Below, one piece after another: positions 1 through 9,318 of a stretch of DNA of 41,826 nucleotides; position 1 is the stretch's first letter, and each line of letters starts with the position of its first letter. A program made the translations under genes and the position numbers. Origin of the DNA: Bacteroidales bacterium UBA3388. Its GTDB lineage: Bacteria; Bacteroidota; Bacteroidia; Bacteroidales; P3. The DNA lies in contig DEPQ01000088.1 of the NCBI GenBank assembly GCA_002358855.1, positions 32,851-74,676 on the forward strand, read 5' to 3'. The notes under the pieces are model-generated. The model did not search any database and was not told where the DNA came from. It saw only the letters and a program-made list of their open reading frames with translations.

Positions 1-39
1 TAATCTCCTATCTCTTTGCTTTAATAAACTATCTATTTA

Positions 40-1821
40 TTATCTATTTACAGATATTTTCTTTGATGTGATACCTGAGTTAGATATTATCTTAACAAAG
101 TAAGCTCCGTTGCTAAGATTTGATGTGTTGATTTCAAATTTATTATTTCCTGTTGCCAATGAAACTTCTCCTAATGAAATCACTTCTCTTCCTAACATAT
201 CTACTACAGAAATATTAGCGTGAGTTGATTCTAACATAGAGATTTCAAGATTTAACATATCATTAACTGGGTTAGGATAAGTTAATGTTTGAAGTATTGC
301 TCCTTCTGCTTCTTCTAATCCTACTAATGAAAGTATTTTAATATCTATTGCTTTGTAATCAGCGTATGAAGAACCTGTTCCGTTTACTAATCTTGTTTCT
401 GAACCATCGTAGATTTTGTATGTTGTACCACCATCTCCGTATGTGTCAAATATTTCAAATACATAGCAACCAGTTTCAGTTAATGGAACTTCTACTGTAT
501 CTCTTACAACTACTTGTTGTGGATAATAATCTGCTTCTTCTAACACATTACCATTTCCATCAGAAAGTTTCCAACTGCATTCGTAAGCATATTGGTCTGT
601 TTTTATGATAATTTTAAGTTTATCTCCATTTCCTTCTTTTGGAGCATCTTTTTTAATTGTTGCAGTCTTTTGAGAATCTTCAATAGCTGTACCATTTATT
701 GAAACTATGTTAGCAAATACATTTGTGTTTTGACCAACATTTACTGCTACATCTGGCAATTCAACGAATACTTCTTCATCTGTTGTTATGCTTCCTGTCC
801 AATCAAAAGTTTGATTTCCTGTTACTGCTGAGCCATAAGCAATTTGCATATTTGTTATCGCATTTGCTCCGTAGTTATAAACCTTTAATGAAAGCGATGC
901 TAAGTCATTACAACCGTTTTGACCTTGTGCTGACATTGTTGTTGACATAGCTGCAAGTTCTGGAAGATTTGTAACTGTAGGAATACATTCTGAACCTGTA
1001 TATATTTCCTTTGTATCTTTTGCAACAAAAACAATCAATCTTAAATGTCCAAGTTTTACTAATTCATTGCTGATTGAGCCAGGAACATTGTAAGTATATG
1101 TTCTTTGAATCAAAGTTCCAGCAGGAATAACTGTTGATCCTTCAGGTGCAGTGATGTCATCACCCCATTGTCCTGTTAACATATCTCTTAACATACTCAT
1201 GTGAATATATTGACCGTCAGAAGTAACTTGAGAAGGATTGCCACTTGCTCCTGATTGTGGTCCTATGATGCTGTCTTGTACTAAAACAACGTTTAATTTG
1301 TTTGATGCAGTTTCTGCATCTGCTGTGTAGTATGCTTCAACATTTACAGTCATAGTTCTTGTTGTTGCATCAATACTTGCTTGTGCTGCAACATTTACGA
1401 AAGATGTTTGAGCAAGAATTTCGTTTCCACAAGAAACGAACTGTCCTCTTCCCAACGCCATAGAAGTAACAGTTTGTCCATAATAGTCATCATAGTAAGT
1501 AAAAGTTTCTCTGTTTATCGTGCCAGAAGGGAAACCTGTTACTTGTGCTTGATTCATTAAAGCATTCCCCCATTGGGTTGTGTAAGTATTTGCAGCATAA
1601 CTTCCTGCGTGTATGTTTATACCAAATACTCTACCTGGATTAGCTGCTTCGTATTCTCTTACTCTTTTATGTCCGTCTGGACAATATCCACAGTTGATAC
1701 CTGTGTACTCTTCAATAATTACATTTTTGTTTGCAGGCTCTGTCGAAACAAACTGAGGAGTTTGGGCTCCTACTGCAAAAGCCGCAAATAATCCTAAAAA
1801 TGATAATACAATTTTCTTCAT
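40..1821 (-). CDS. Omp28-like secreted protein with T9SS C-terminal sorting domain
   Basis: 593 aa. A signal peptide occupies residues 1-19 (hydrophobic, ending GAQ). It is followed by a thioredoxin-like segment with a CGYC motif near residues 44-47 in the setting EEYTGINCGYCP, as seen in Omp28-related outer membrane proteins of Bacteroidota. The middle of the protein is beta-rich. The last ~80 residues begin with TYPNPVNDMLN and end in KKISVNR, which is the layout of a type A T9SS sorting domain (YPNP, a GAYFVKI strand, basic C-terminus). The family is exported across the outer membrane and usually anchored or released; the exact role is unknown, and the CxxC could be redox-active or structural. 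The gene is monocistronic, with a promoter-like element at 1851-1881 that would give a leader of about 24 bases. The assignment as T9SS cargo is strong; Omp28 relatedness is by motif and memory of the family. Confidence 0.85.
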   Translation of the reverse strand: MKKIVLSFLGLFAAFAVGAQTPQFVSTEPANKNVIIEEYTGINCGYCPDGHKRVREYEAANPGRVFGINIHAGSYAANTYTTQWGNALMNQAQVTGFPSGTINRETFTYYDDYYGQTVTSMALGRGQFVSCGNEILAQTSFVNVAAQASIDATTRTMTVNVEAYYTADAETASNKLNVVLVQDSIIGPQSGASGNPSQVTSDGQYIHMSMLRDMLTGQWGDDITAPEGSTVIPAGTLIQRTYTYNVPGSISNELVKLGHLRLIVFVAKDTKEIYTGSECIPTVTNLPELAAMSTTMSAQGQNGCNDLASLSLKVYNYGANAITNMQIAYGSAVTGNQTFDWTGSITTDEEVFVELPDVAVNVGQNTNVFANIVSINGTAIEDSQKTATIKKDAPKEGNGDKLKIIIKTDQYAYECSWKLSDGNGNVLEEADYYPQQVVVRDTVEVPLTETGCYVFEIFDTYGDGGTTYKIYDGSETRLVNGTGSSYADYKAIDIKILSLVGLEEAEGAILQTLTYPNPVNDMLNLEISMLESTHANISVVDMLGREVISLGEVSLATGNNKFEINTSNLSNGAYFVKIISNSGITSKKISVNR

Positions 1822-1850
1822 ACTCTAAATTATTTAATGATTTCAGATTG

Positions 1851-1881
1851 CGAAAATACGCTTTTTTAATGAATTGACAAA
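1851..1881 (-). promoter_or_regulatory. Promoter of the Omp28-like gene
   Basis: Read on the minus strand, TTTG (1878-1881) lies 19 bases before TATTTTCG (1851-1858). This is one mismatch from the Bacteroidota -33/-7 consensus TTTG-N19-TAnnTTTG. Start of transcription would be near 1845. Called by eye. Confidence 0.5.
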
Positions 1882-1923
1882 TTTTCAGTAAAAAAATGTA
1901 AAATAAACATTAGTTATTTTTTA

Positions 1924-1957
1924 TTTGCAAGTCTTAATGCTTTTTTATGTATCTTTG
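1924..1957 (+). promoter_or_regulatory. Promoter of dxs
   Basis: TATCTTTG at 1950-1957 is a perfect -7 element. TTTG at 1924-1927 lies 22 bases upstream, a slightly long spacer. Transcription would begin near 1963, so the in-frame ATG at 1947 lies inside the promoter and cannot be the start codon. Confidence 0.6.
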
Positions 1958-1976
1958 CAATCAAATGTTAGCAGAT

Positions 1977-3875
1977 ATGAATTCTACATATAAACAAGGA
2001 GATGTTTTAAAGAGAATAGATTCTCCAAATGATTTAAAATCACTTAGTAATGATGAACTTTTGTCTCTTTCAAAAGAGGTAAGAGAATATATTTTGGAAG
2101 TATTGAGTGAAAATCCTGGACACTTGGCTTCAAGTCTCGGAGCGGTAGAACTAACAATTGCTCTTCATAAAGTATTTAATACTCCCGAAGATCCTATTGT
2201 TTGGGATGTAGGTCATCAAGCCTATGTTCACAAAGTGCTAACGGGAAGAAGAGATGAATTTGTAAATATTAGAAAGTTTGGAGGTTTAAGCGGTTTCCCT
2301 AAAAGGAGTGAAAGCAAATACGATTCTTTTGGAGTAGGACACTCATCTACTTCTATTTCTGCAAGTTTAGCTATGGCTATTGCGGACAAACTACAAAAAA
2401 AGGACAATCATCACATAGCCGTTATTGGAGATGGTTCAATGACAGGGGGAATGGCGTTTGAAGCTCTTAATCACGCTGGAACAACTGATGCAAATCTATT
2501 AGTTATTCTTAATGATAACGGAATTTCTATTGACAAACGTGTTGGGGCTATGAGTCAATATTTAACAATGATTACATCTTCTGCTACATATAACCGATTA
2601 AAAAACAGAATATGGAATCTTATGGGAGGAAATACTTCCTATAATAAGCCTAAGAACTTCTTCAAGAAAGTGTCTTTTTCTTTAAAATCTTTATTTTCTG
2701 GCAAAAGTAATTTCTTTGAAGCTTTAAATATTAGATATTTTGGTCCTGTTGATGGGCATGACTTGATTTCTTTGATTAAAACCTTAGAGGATTTAAAAAA
2801 TATAAAAGGCCCTAAATTATTACACATAATTACAAAAAAAGGAAAGGGACTTCCTGTTGCGGAAAACAATCCTACAACTTATCATGCACCGGGTGTGTTT
2901 AATCCTTTAACAGGAGAAATTCCTGAAAAGCAGACTTCTGATGAAATTTTAAAATTTCAAGATGTTTTTGGAGAGACTTTGGTAGAACTTGCAAAAGAAA
3001 ATGAAAAAATAGTCGGCATTACACCTGCTATGCTTAGCGGTTGCTCTATGAATAAATTGCAAAAAGCATTTCCAGAACGAACTTTTGATGTGGGAATCGC
3101 AGAAGAACACGCAGTAACTCTTAGTGCTGGTTTTGCATGTCAAGGAATGATTCCTGTATGTAATATATATTCTTCTTTTATGCAAAGAGCTTACGACCAA
3201 TTTATTCATGATGTTGCTTTGCAAGGCTTACCTGTTATTTTATGTCTTGATAGAGCTGGATTGGTTGGTGAAGATGGTGCAACGCATCATGGTGCTTTTG
3301 ATTTGGCTTACTTAAATTGTGTGCCAAATATAATAGTTGCTGCTCCAAGTGACGAACACGATCTTAGAAATATGTTGTTTACTGCTATAAATCAAAAATC
3401 TCCATTTGTCATTCGTTATCCAAGAGGTAAAGGATATTTAAAAGATTGGAGAAATGAGATGAAACAAATAGAAATTGGCAAAGGCAAGAAAGTAAAAGAA
3501 GGAAAAGATATTGCGATTCTTTGCATCGGAAATACTATTCACATTGCAAAACAAGTCGCAAAAGAACTTGAAAACAACGGATTAGAGATTGGTTTGTTTG
3601 ATTTTAAATTTTTGAAACCTCTTGATAAGGACTTGGCTAAACAAGCCTTAGATTCATACAACTATATCGTTACTATGGAAGACGGAACTATTAACGGAGG
3701 CTTTGGAAGTAGCATTATAGAATTTGCAGTTAGCAACAACTATCACAATAAGATTGAAAAAATTGGTATTCCCGATGAATTTATCGAGCAAGGTAGCGTA
3801 AAAGAACTGCAAAAAGTTTGCAAAATGGATTGCGAAAGCGTAAAAGAAAGAATATTAAGACTAAAAAAGGCTTAG
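1977..3875 (+). CDS. dxs: 1-deoxy-D-xylulose-5-phosphate synthase
   Basis: This enzyme condenses pyruvate and glyceraldehyde-3-phosphate using thiamine diphosphate, the first step of the non-mevalonate isoprenoid pathway, in the cytoplasm. Visible landmarks are the N-terminal GHLASSLGAVEL and DVGHQAYVHK blocks, the ThDP/Mg motif GDGSMTGG followed by NDNG, the catalytic-Glu block GIAEEHAVTLSAG, and a C-terminal transketolase domain (FDFKFLKPLD). The length of 632 aa is normal. I place the start at ATG 1977. In-frame ATGs also exist at 1947 and 1965, but 1947 overlaps the promoter and 1965 would be essentially leaderless. The gene is transcribed alone. Its stop codon (3873-3875) shares bases with the stop of the convergent lipoprotein gene. 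Function is certain; the exact start is not. Confidence 0.97.
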   Translation: MNSTYKQGDVLKRIDSPNDLKSLSNDELLSLSKEVREYILEVLSENPGHLASSLGAVELTIALHKVFNTPEDPIVWDVGHQAYVHKVLTGRRDEFVNIRKFGGLSGFPKRSESKYDSFGVGHSSTSISASLAMAIADKLQKKDNHHIAVIGDGSMTGGMAFEALNHAGTTDANLLVILNDNGISIDKRVGAMSQYLTMITSSATYNRLKNRIWNLMGGNTSYNKPKNFFKKVSFSLKSLFSGKSNFFEALNIRYFGPVDGHDLISLIKTLEDLKNIKGPKLLHIITKKGKGLPVAENNPTTYHAPGVFNPLTGEIPEKQTSDEILKFQDVFGETLVELAKENEKIVGITPAMLSGCSMNKLQKAFPERTFDVGIAEEHAVTLSAGFACQGMIPVCNIYSSFMQRAYDQFIHDVALQGLPVILCLDRAGLVGEDGATHHGAFDLAYLNCVPNIIVAAPSDEHDLRNMLFTAINQKSPFVIRYPRGKGYLKDWRNEMKQIEIGKGKKVKEGKDIAILCIGNTIHIAKQVAKELENNGLEIGLFDFKFLKPLDKDLAKQALDSYNYIVTMEDGTINGGFGSSIIEFAVSNNYHNKIEKIGIPDEFIEQGSVKELQKVCKMDCESVKERILRLKKA

Positions 3876-4270
3876 TAAATTAAGATATTTCCAATCATTT
3901 TGCCGTTTATAGAGATTTTATAACTTCCTGACGGAATATTTTCTATGGTATATGTTAGGTTTTTAGGGCAGGTGCAATTTGTTTGAGCATCTGCCTTTTC
4001 TGTTATAGCAATTACATTGTCTTTTATTTCGGCTGAAATCTGTATTTCACTATCACAAGGATAGATTTCATTGTATTTATTTATTGTTAATCCAGATTCT
4101 GTTCCGTGATAACTGAATGCTGAATTTTTTTCTGTGATTTCTTGCGAAAAATCAGTCAAACAATTTGATTTTTCATTGATTAAAATTGATAATTGAGTGT
4201 TTTTTTCACTGCAAGCAGTTATTGAAAATATTAGTAGTAACAACGAAATAACTAAACTTATTTTTTTCAT
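3872..4270 (-). CDS. Small cysteine-containing lipoprotein, function unknown
   Basis: 132 aa. A type II signal peptide ends in lipobox SITAC (lipid-bearing Cys20), with S and E following, so the product should be a cell-envelope lipoprotein. The mature part carries four more cysteines (C37, C72, and C99/C101 as a CTC pair) and finishes with a short beta-rich segment around TYTIENIPSGSYKISINGK. I do not recognise a named family. The CxC plus GxYxI pattern resembles small uncharacterised lipoproteins of Bacteroidales. It starts 4 bases after the stop of the large BspA-like gene, so the two are almost certainly co-transcribed as the last genes of the atp operon. Its stop overlaps the dxs stop by 4 bases. 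Confidence 0.75.
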   Translation of the reverse strand: MKKISLVISLLLLIFSITACSEKNTQLSILINEKSNCLTDFSQEITEKNSAFSYHGTESGLTINKYNEIYPCDSEIQISAEIKDNVIAITEKADAQTNCTCPKNLTYTIENIPSGSYKISINGKMIGNILIY

Positions 4271-4274
4271 ATTT

Positions 4275-6869
4275 TTATTTCTTCAATATTACCTTCAAGG
4301 TTTGTATTCCTTCGTTTATTGTTACTCTAAATGTATAGGTTCCTTCTGGTAAGGCGGAAATATCTACGACTGATTTTTCTGCAAAAATCTCTACTAAATT
4401 TCCAGAAGTATTAAATACTTCTATTATCTTGGCTTTTTTACTCAAATACACAACTCCCTTGGTAGGATTTGGATAAAATGTTAATTTTTCGTTGATTTCG
4501 TAGTTATTCCTGGGCGAAAATATTGCTATATATATCTTTGCCTCTTCGTTTACCCTAATAGTACGAGGATTTTCAGTATTTCCATCATTCCACTTAACGA
4601 ATTGATAACCATCAAAAGCATCTGCTGTAATTATTACTTCTGAATTGTATTCGTATATACCACTTCCGTACGCATCTCCCATTACAATATCATTGGATTG
4701 AACGTCTAATATCAATGTTTCGGCTTCAAAAATTGCATAAAGAGTGGTATCGTTTGCTAATTGAATCTTTCTTGGATTGTCTATATTGTTATCACTCCAC
4801 GAAACAAATTTATAACCTACATTCTCTTTTGCAGAAATAGTTGCAACTTCACCCTCATTGAATATTCCTCCACCTTTTACTATTCCCATTGAAGAATCTT
4901 TACTCAATAGTTTTATTGAAACTTTCTTTACTTCTTTTTTAGATTCTTCTTTAACAACTTCTATTTCTGACTCTGCTTGTTGTTGCTCAACAATTGTAGT
5001 CTCTGGCATTTTATCAACAACTACATTTGCAAATTCAATAGGTTGAGAACTTAAATTATGCAAATAAATTGTCAATGAATTGATCAATTGTGGGTAATCT
5101 ATGTATAAAACTTCTCTTTTTTGCGGAATTTTTGATAATCCCTTTGTGTAATCATAAGATTCTTTTGAACTATTTTTAGCAAATAAGTCTAATGTATTGA
5201 TTTTGTTTAGATCAAATTTCAATCTCACCTTATTTTCAACAGGTTTTGCTACAATTTCTTTCTTAATTTTGGAAATTTGCTGTTCTATTCCAAGAGATGC
5301 TACATAGTCTTTATCACTTGCAACAGGCATTGAAACAATAAGATTTTTTGATGTATTTTTCCAAGTGTTCGTAAACACTTTCGGAGGCCGTATTGATTTA
5401 AATGTTATATTTTTTAATTTTTTACAATCTTTAAAAGCATAATCAGAAATTGTCAACAAGTCCTCTCCAAAAGCAACTGAGCTAAGGTTACTACATTTTT
5501 CAAAAGATGCTATCCCTATTATTGCTGTGGAAGTCGGTAAATCAAGAGTTTCTAATTTCATGCACTTATAAAAAGCATAATTTCCAATTGATTTAATATT
5601 ATTCCCTATTTTCAAATCTTCAAGACTTGAACAAGAATAAAAAACGTAGTTTCTTATTGTATCCATAGAGTTAGGTATTTCTACGGATTTTAATTTATTA
5701 CATTCAGAAAAAGCATATTCCCTTATTTCTTTTGCATTTGAGAGTTCTATCTTTTCTAAATTTCTACATCTTTCAAAGGCATATTTTTCTATGTATTGAA
5801 CTGATTTTAAGTTAATACTTTTTAGATTTGTACAATTTTGAAAAGCATAACTTCCTACAAAGGTTATAGATTCTGGAAGATAAACCGAATCTAAGTTTAC
5901 ACAATTAGAAAATACTGCGTTACTAATTGAGGTTATCGAACTTGGTATTTTTACTGATTTTAGTTTGCTACAATATTCAAATGCGTTATTATGTATTTCT
6001 CTTAAACCACTTGGCAAAAATATTTCTTCCAAATTTTTACAATATACAAAGGTTGAATTATTTATTTCTTTTACTAAATTAGGTATTTTTATTGATTTTA
6101 AACTTGAACAAGAAGAAAACGCAGATGAACCTATGGTAACTAATGATTCAGGTAAGTTTATCTTTTGTAATTTAACACATGAAGAAAACGCTTTGTTATC
6201 TATAACTTTTAAATTATTGGAAAAAGAAAGTGAATCTAAGTTTTTACAAAATGCAAAGGCTGCTTCGCCAATATATTCAAGTGAAGAAGGAAATTTTATA
6301 TTTTTTAATTTTTCGCAAGAATAGAATGTGTAAGTTTCTATATTTTTAATCTGATTCGGAATTATTACCTCCTCTAAGGAAGAACAATTAGAGAAAGCGT
6401 GTTTTGAGATTTCTGTCAGAGAATTTGGCAGATTGATTTGTTGTAATTTAGAACATGACAAAAAGGCTGAGGCTCCTATTTTCTTGACACTTGTTCCTAA
6501 TTGAACCATTCTTAGATTGTTACAATTGTGAAAAGCCTCTTCTCCAATTATTATTACGGAATTTGGAACCACAACTATTTCTAATTCTGTGCAATTACTA
6601 AATGCGTTATTATCGATGGCTGTTACGGTGTAATTTATTCCATTATTACTAATTTCATTCGGTATTACAAGATTACCAGAAGGTTTATTATATCCTATAT
6701 ACGAGGCTCTTACCTGAGTATGAACAGGAGCTGTTATTGTTACTGTAGTTGTACCACTATTGATATTGAAATATAAAATTTGACCAGAAGAAGTTATAGA
6801 ACTAAAATCAAATGCTATTGATTCTATACAAATAAATAAAAATAATATTGCTATGACTATTCTTTTCAT
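4275..6869 (-). CDS. BspA-like leucine-rich repeat surface protein with InlB-type repeats and T9SS sorting domain
   Basis: 864 aa. The order is: signal peptide (1-19); a short beta region; 18 LRR_5 (BspA/TpLRR) units of about 23 aa from roughly residue 88 to 495, each with an aromatic-x-x-Cys block such as AFSNC or YAFQNC; a linker of about 150 aa rich in K, E, V and Q without recognisable domain; two divergent InlB B-repeat-like modules (GYKFVSWSDN... and GYQFVKWNDG...), each closing with an NPR-x-I strand; and a C-terminal T9SS domain (FYPNPTKG ... LPEGTYTFRV ... KVILKK). BspA-type LRR proteins of this phylum act at the surface in adhesion or macromolecule binding; the ligand here is unknown. 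The ATG lies only 6 bases after the nadB stop, with no promoter seen in between. Confidence 0.88.
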   Translation of the reverse strand: MKRIVIAILFLFICIESIAFDFSSITSSGQILYFNINSGTTTVTITAPVHTQVRASYIGYNKPSGNLVIPNEISNNGINYTVTAIDNNAFSNCTELEIVVVPNSVIIIGEEAFHNCNNLRMVQLGTSVKKIGASAFLSCSKLQQINLPNSLTEISKHAFSNCSSLEEVIIPNQIKNIETYTFYSCEKLKNIKFPSSLEYIGEAAFAFCKNLDSLSFSNNLKVIDNKAFSSCVKLQKINLPESLVTIGSSAFSSCSSLKSIKIPNLVKEINNSTFVYCKNLEEIFLPSGLREIHNNAFEYCSKLKSVKIPSSITSISNAVFSNCVNLDSVYLPESITFVGSYAFQNCTNLKSINLKSVQYIEKYAFERCRNLEKIELSNAKEIREYAFSECNKLKSVEIPNSMDTIRNYVFYSCSSLEDLKIGNNIKSIGNYAFYKCMKLETLDLPTSTAIIGIASFEKCSNLSSVAFGEDLLTISDYAFKDCKKLKNITFKSIRPPKVFTNTWKNTSKNLIVSMPVASDKDYVASLGIEQQISKIKKEIVAKPVENKVRLKFDLNKINTLDLFAKNSSKESYDYTKGLSKIPQKREVLYIDYPQLINSLTIYLHNLSSQPIEFANVVVDKMPETTIVEQQQAESEIEVVKEESKKEVKKVSIKLLSKDSSMGIVKGGGIFNEGEVATISAKENVGYKFVSWSDNNIDNPRKIQLANDTTLYAIFEAETLILDVQSNDIVMGDAYGSGIYEYNSEVIITADAFDGYQFVKWNDGNTENPRTIRVNEEAKIYIAIFSPRNNYEINEKLTFYPNPTKGVVYLSKKAKIIEVFNTSGNLVEIFAEKSVVDISALPEGTYTFRVTINEGIQTLKVILKK

Positions 6870-6875
6870 ACTTTG

Positions 6876-8441
6876 CTATTTTTGAGGAGGATAATCTATT
6901 GAATAATGTAAACCAACACTTTCTTTTCTTTGTTCAGCCATTTTAATAATTAAGTAACTATTTGCTATAAGATTCCTTAGTTCGCACAACTGCGGAGTTA
7001 GAACTGATTTATTATAAAGTTCTTCTGTTTCTTCGTAAATCAACTTCATTCTTGTGAAAGCCTTCCTTAATCTTAAATCACTTCTAACTATTCCTACGTA
7101 ATTAGTCATTATTTGTTGCACTTCTTTGACTGATTGTGTTATAAGGCTTAATTCTTCATTTAAAACCATACCTTCTGAATCCCAATTAGGAACTTGATCA
7201 CAAAAATCAGTTTCTGATATTTTTTTTATGGAATCTAAATATGCTCTATGTGAATATACTAATGATTCTAATAAAGAATTTGATGCTAAACGATTTGCTC
7301 CGTGAAGTCCTGTGCAAGAACATTCTCCCGAAGCATAAAGATTTTTAATACTTGTTCGAGAATATTGATCTACTTCTATTCCTCCGCAACAATAATGTGC
7401 AGCAGGAATTATTGGAATCATTTCTTGTGTGATATTTATTCCTATTTCTAAGCATTTTGCATAGATATTAGGAAAATGTCTCATTATTTCGTCCTTACTT
7501 ATTCCTCTACAATCCAAATACTCGTGTTCATCTCCACGTCTTGTCATTTCTGCATTCACTGCACGAGCCACAATATCTCTTGGTGCCAAGGAACCTCTTT
7601 TGTCATATTTATCCATAAAAGGTTCTCCTGACATATTCTTTAATATTCCTCCTGCCCCTCTCATCGCTTCTGTGATAAGGAAAGAAGGTTTCTCTCTTGG
7701 ATTAAATAAAGATGTTGGATGAAATTGAATAAACTCCATGTGACGGAGTTTACCTTTTGCTCTATGAACCATAGCTTGTCCATCACCTGTTGCAATCAAT
7801 GGACTTGTTGTTGTAGAATAGACATTACCATTTCCACCTGTACACAACATTGTTACCTTTGAAAGATATGTGTCAATAGTATTTGTTTTTTTATCTAATA
7901 CATACGCCCCAAAACATCTTATATCATCACTTCTTCTATTTACTTCTTGACCTAAATGATGTTGGGTAATTATATCAATGGTGTATTGATTTTCTTTTAT
8001 GATAACATTTGGGTGAGAACGAACTTTTTCTAATAACGCTCTTTCTATTTCAAAACCAGTATTGTCCCTATGATGTAATATCCGGTATTCAGAATGACCA
8101 CCTTCTTTTGCTAAATCGTAAAGTCCTGTTTGTTTTTTATCAAAATTAGTTCCCCATTCTATTAGTTCTTTTATTCTATCGGTAGATTCTGTTATGGTTA
8201 TCTTTACACTTTCTAAATCACAAAGTCCTGCTCCTGCAATAAGTGTGTCATTTATATGTTTTTCATAAGAATCATTATCATACATAACAGCAGCAATGCC
8301 CCCTTGTGCATACTTTGTTGAGCACTCAGAAGCATCTGACTTTGTTAACACACATACCTTTCCGTAATCTGCAACTTTTAAGGCATAACTTAAACCTGCT
8401 ATTCCTGAGCCGATTACTAAAAAATCTACCTTAAATCTCAT
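6876..8441 (-). CDS. nadB: L-aspartate oxidase
   Basis: 521 aa flavoenzyme that oxidises L-aspartate to iminoaspartate for de novo NAD synthesis. In anaerobes of this group fumarate is the likely electron acceptor. The N-terminal FAD-binding motif is VIGSGIAGLSYAL. Further landmarks are KYAQGGIAAV, the dinucleotide-domain block GGNGNVYS, EFIQFHPTSL, the active-site RGAGG and RDIVARAV segments, HYCCGGIEVD, and the FAD-closing ASGECSCTGLHGANRLASNSLLE region near residues 375-397. These separate it from succinate dehydrogenase flavoproteins. It starts 5 bases after the atpG stop and belongs to the atp transcript. The partner genes nadA and nadC are not in the window. Confidence 0.95.
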   Translation of the reverse strand: MRFKVDFLVIGSGIAGLSYALKVADYGKVCVLTKSDASECSTKYAQGGIAAVMYDNDSYEKHINDTLIAGAGLCDLESVKITITESTDRIKELIEWGTNFDKKQTGLYDLAKEGGHSEYRILHHRDNTGFEIERALLEKVRSHPNVIIKENQYTIDIITQHHLGQEVNRRSDDIRCFGAYVLDKKTNTIDTYLSKVTMLCTGGNGNVYSTTTSPLIATGDGQAMVHRAKGKLRHMEFIQFHPTSLFNPREKPSFLITEAMRGAGGILKNMSGEPFMDKYDKRGSLAPRDIVARAVNAEMTRRGDEHEYLDCRGISKDEIMRHFPNIYAKCLEIGINITQEMIPIIPAAHYCCGGIEVDQYSRTSIKNLYASGECSCTGLHGANRLASNSLLESLVYSHRAYLDSIKKISETDFCDQVPNWDSEGMVLNEELSLITQSVKEVQQIMTNYVGIVRSDLRLRKAFTRMKLIYEETEELYNKSVLTPQLCELRNLIANSYLIIKMAEQRKESVGLHYSIDYPPQK

Positions 8442-8446
8442 AAATA

Positions 8447-9316
8447 CTATTTTAAAGCCTCTGCACCACTACATATTTCTATTATCTCATTTGTAATAGA
8501 AGCTTGTCGTGCTTTATTGTATGTAAGTTTAAGATCTTTTAATAAATTTGTTGCATTATCTGTTGCTTTATGCATAGAAGTCATTCTTGCGCCATGTTCA
8601 GAAGCAGAAGAATCTAAAAAGCATTTAAATAATTGCGTTTTTAACGATTGTGGAATTATTGAATTTATTATTTCAACCTTAGAAGGTTCAAAGATATAAT
8701 CGTTATTTATGTTTGAACTTTCTTCAAAACTTATAGGAAGAAATGTTTCGTATGTTAAAATTTGCGTAGAAGCATTCTTGAATTGATTATAGATAATCTC
8801 TATTTTATCATATTTCTTGTTTATGAAGTCTTTTATCAATTCCTCCCCTTCATTTGCTACATTCTCAAACGACAAATTATCCCAAATATCATCGTTCTCT
8901 CCTATAAAGTTTATCAAATTGTTTTGTTTTTTAAAAAAGTCTGTACCTTTCTTTCCAAAAGTTTTGACATCTATTTTAATTCCCACATTATTCTCTTTGT
9001 AATATTCTATTCTTTGATTTGTGGCCTTTATTACGTTAGAATTAAAAGTAGAACACAAGCCCTTATTACTTGTTAGTACTATAATCAAAACATTATTCAA
9101 AACTTTTGATTGTCTTGCGAGAGGTAATTCATCTTTTTCGCTTCCACAAAGATTTTGAATTATCTCCGTCATCTTCGCAGAGTATGGTCTCAACTTCAAA
9201 ATTGCGTTTTGAGATTTACGCAATTTTGAAGCAGATACCATTTTCATTGCACTCGTTATCTGTTGGGTTGAACTAACAGAAGCTATTCTTGTTCTAATTT
9301 CTTTAAGATTAGCCAT
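8447..9316 (-). CDS. atpG: F1F0 ATP synthase subunit gamma
   Basis: 289 aa central-stalk subunit linking catalytic F1 to the rotating c-ring. It begins with the conserved helix LKEIRTRIASVSSTQQITSAMKMVS and ends with the matching C-terminal coiled-coil block in which ARMTSMHKATDNA and NKARQASITNEIIEI are recognisable. The length matches the family. It follows atpA by 2 bases and precedes nadB by 5. It has no promoter of its own. Confidence 0.96.
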   Translation of the reverse strand: MANLKEIRTRIASVSSTQQITSAMKMVSASKLRKSQNAILKLRPYSAKMTEIIQNLCGSEKDELPLARQSKVLNNVLIIVLTSNKGLCSTFNSNVIKATNQRIEYYKENNVGIKIDVKTFGKKGTDFFKKQNNLINFIGENDDIWDNLSFENVANEGEELIKDFINKKYDKIEIIYNQFKNASTQILTYETFLPISFEESSNINNDYIFEPSKVEIINSIIPQSLKTQLFKCFLDSSASEHGARMTSMHKATDNATNLLKDLKLTYNKARQASITNEIIEICSGAEALK

Positions 9317-9318
9317 AA

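Noticed and set aside
5340..6610. Regular repeats as a possible CRISPR or non-coding satellite
   Set aside because: The repeats keep one reading frame and encode LRR_5 units with conserved Leu, Phe and Cys; spacing is about 69 bases and copies are diverged.
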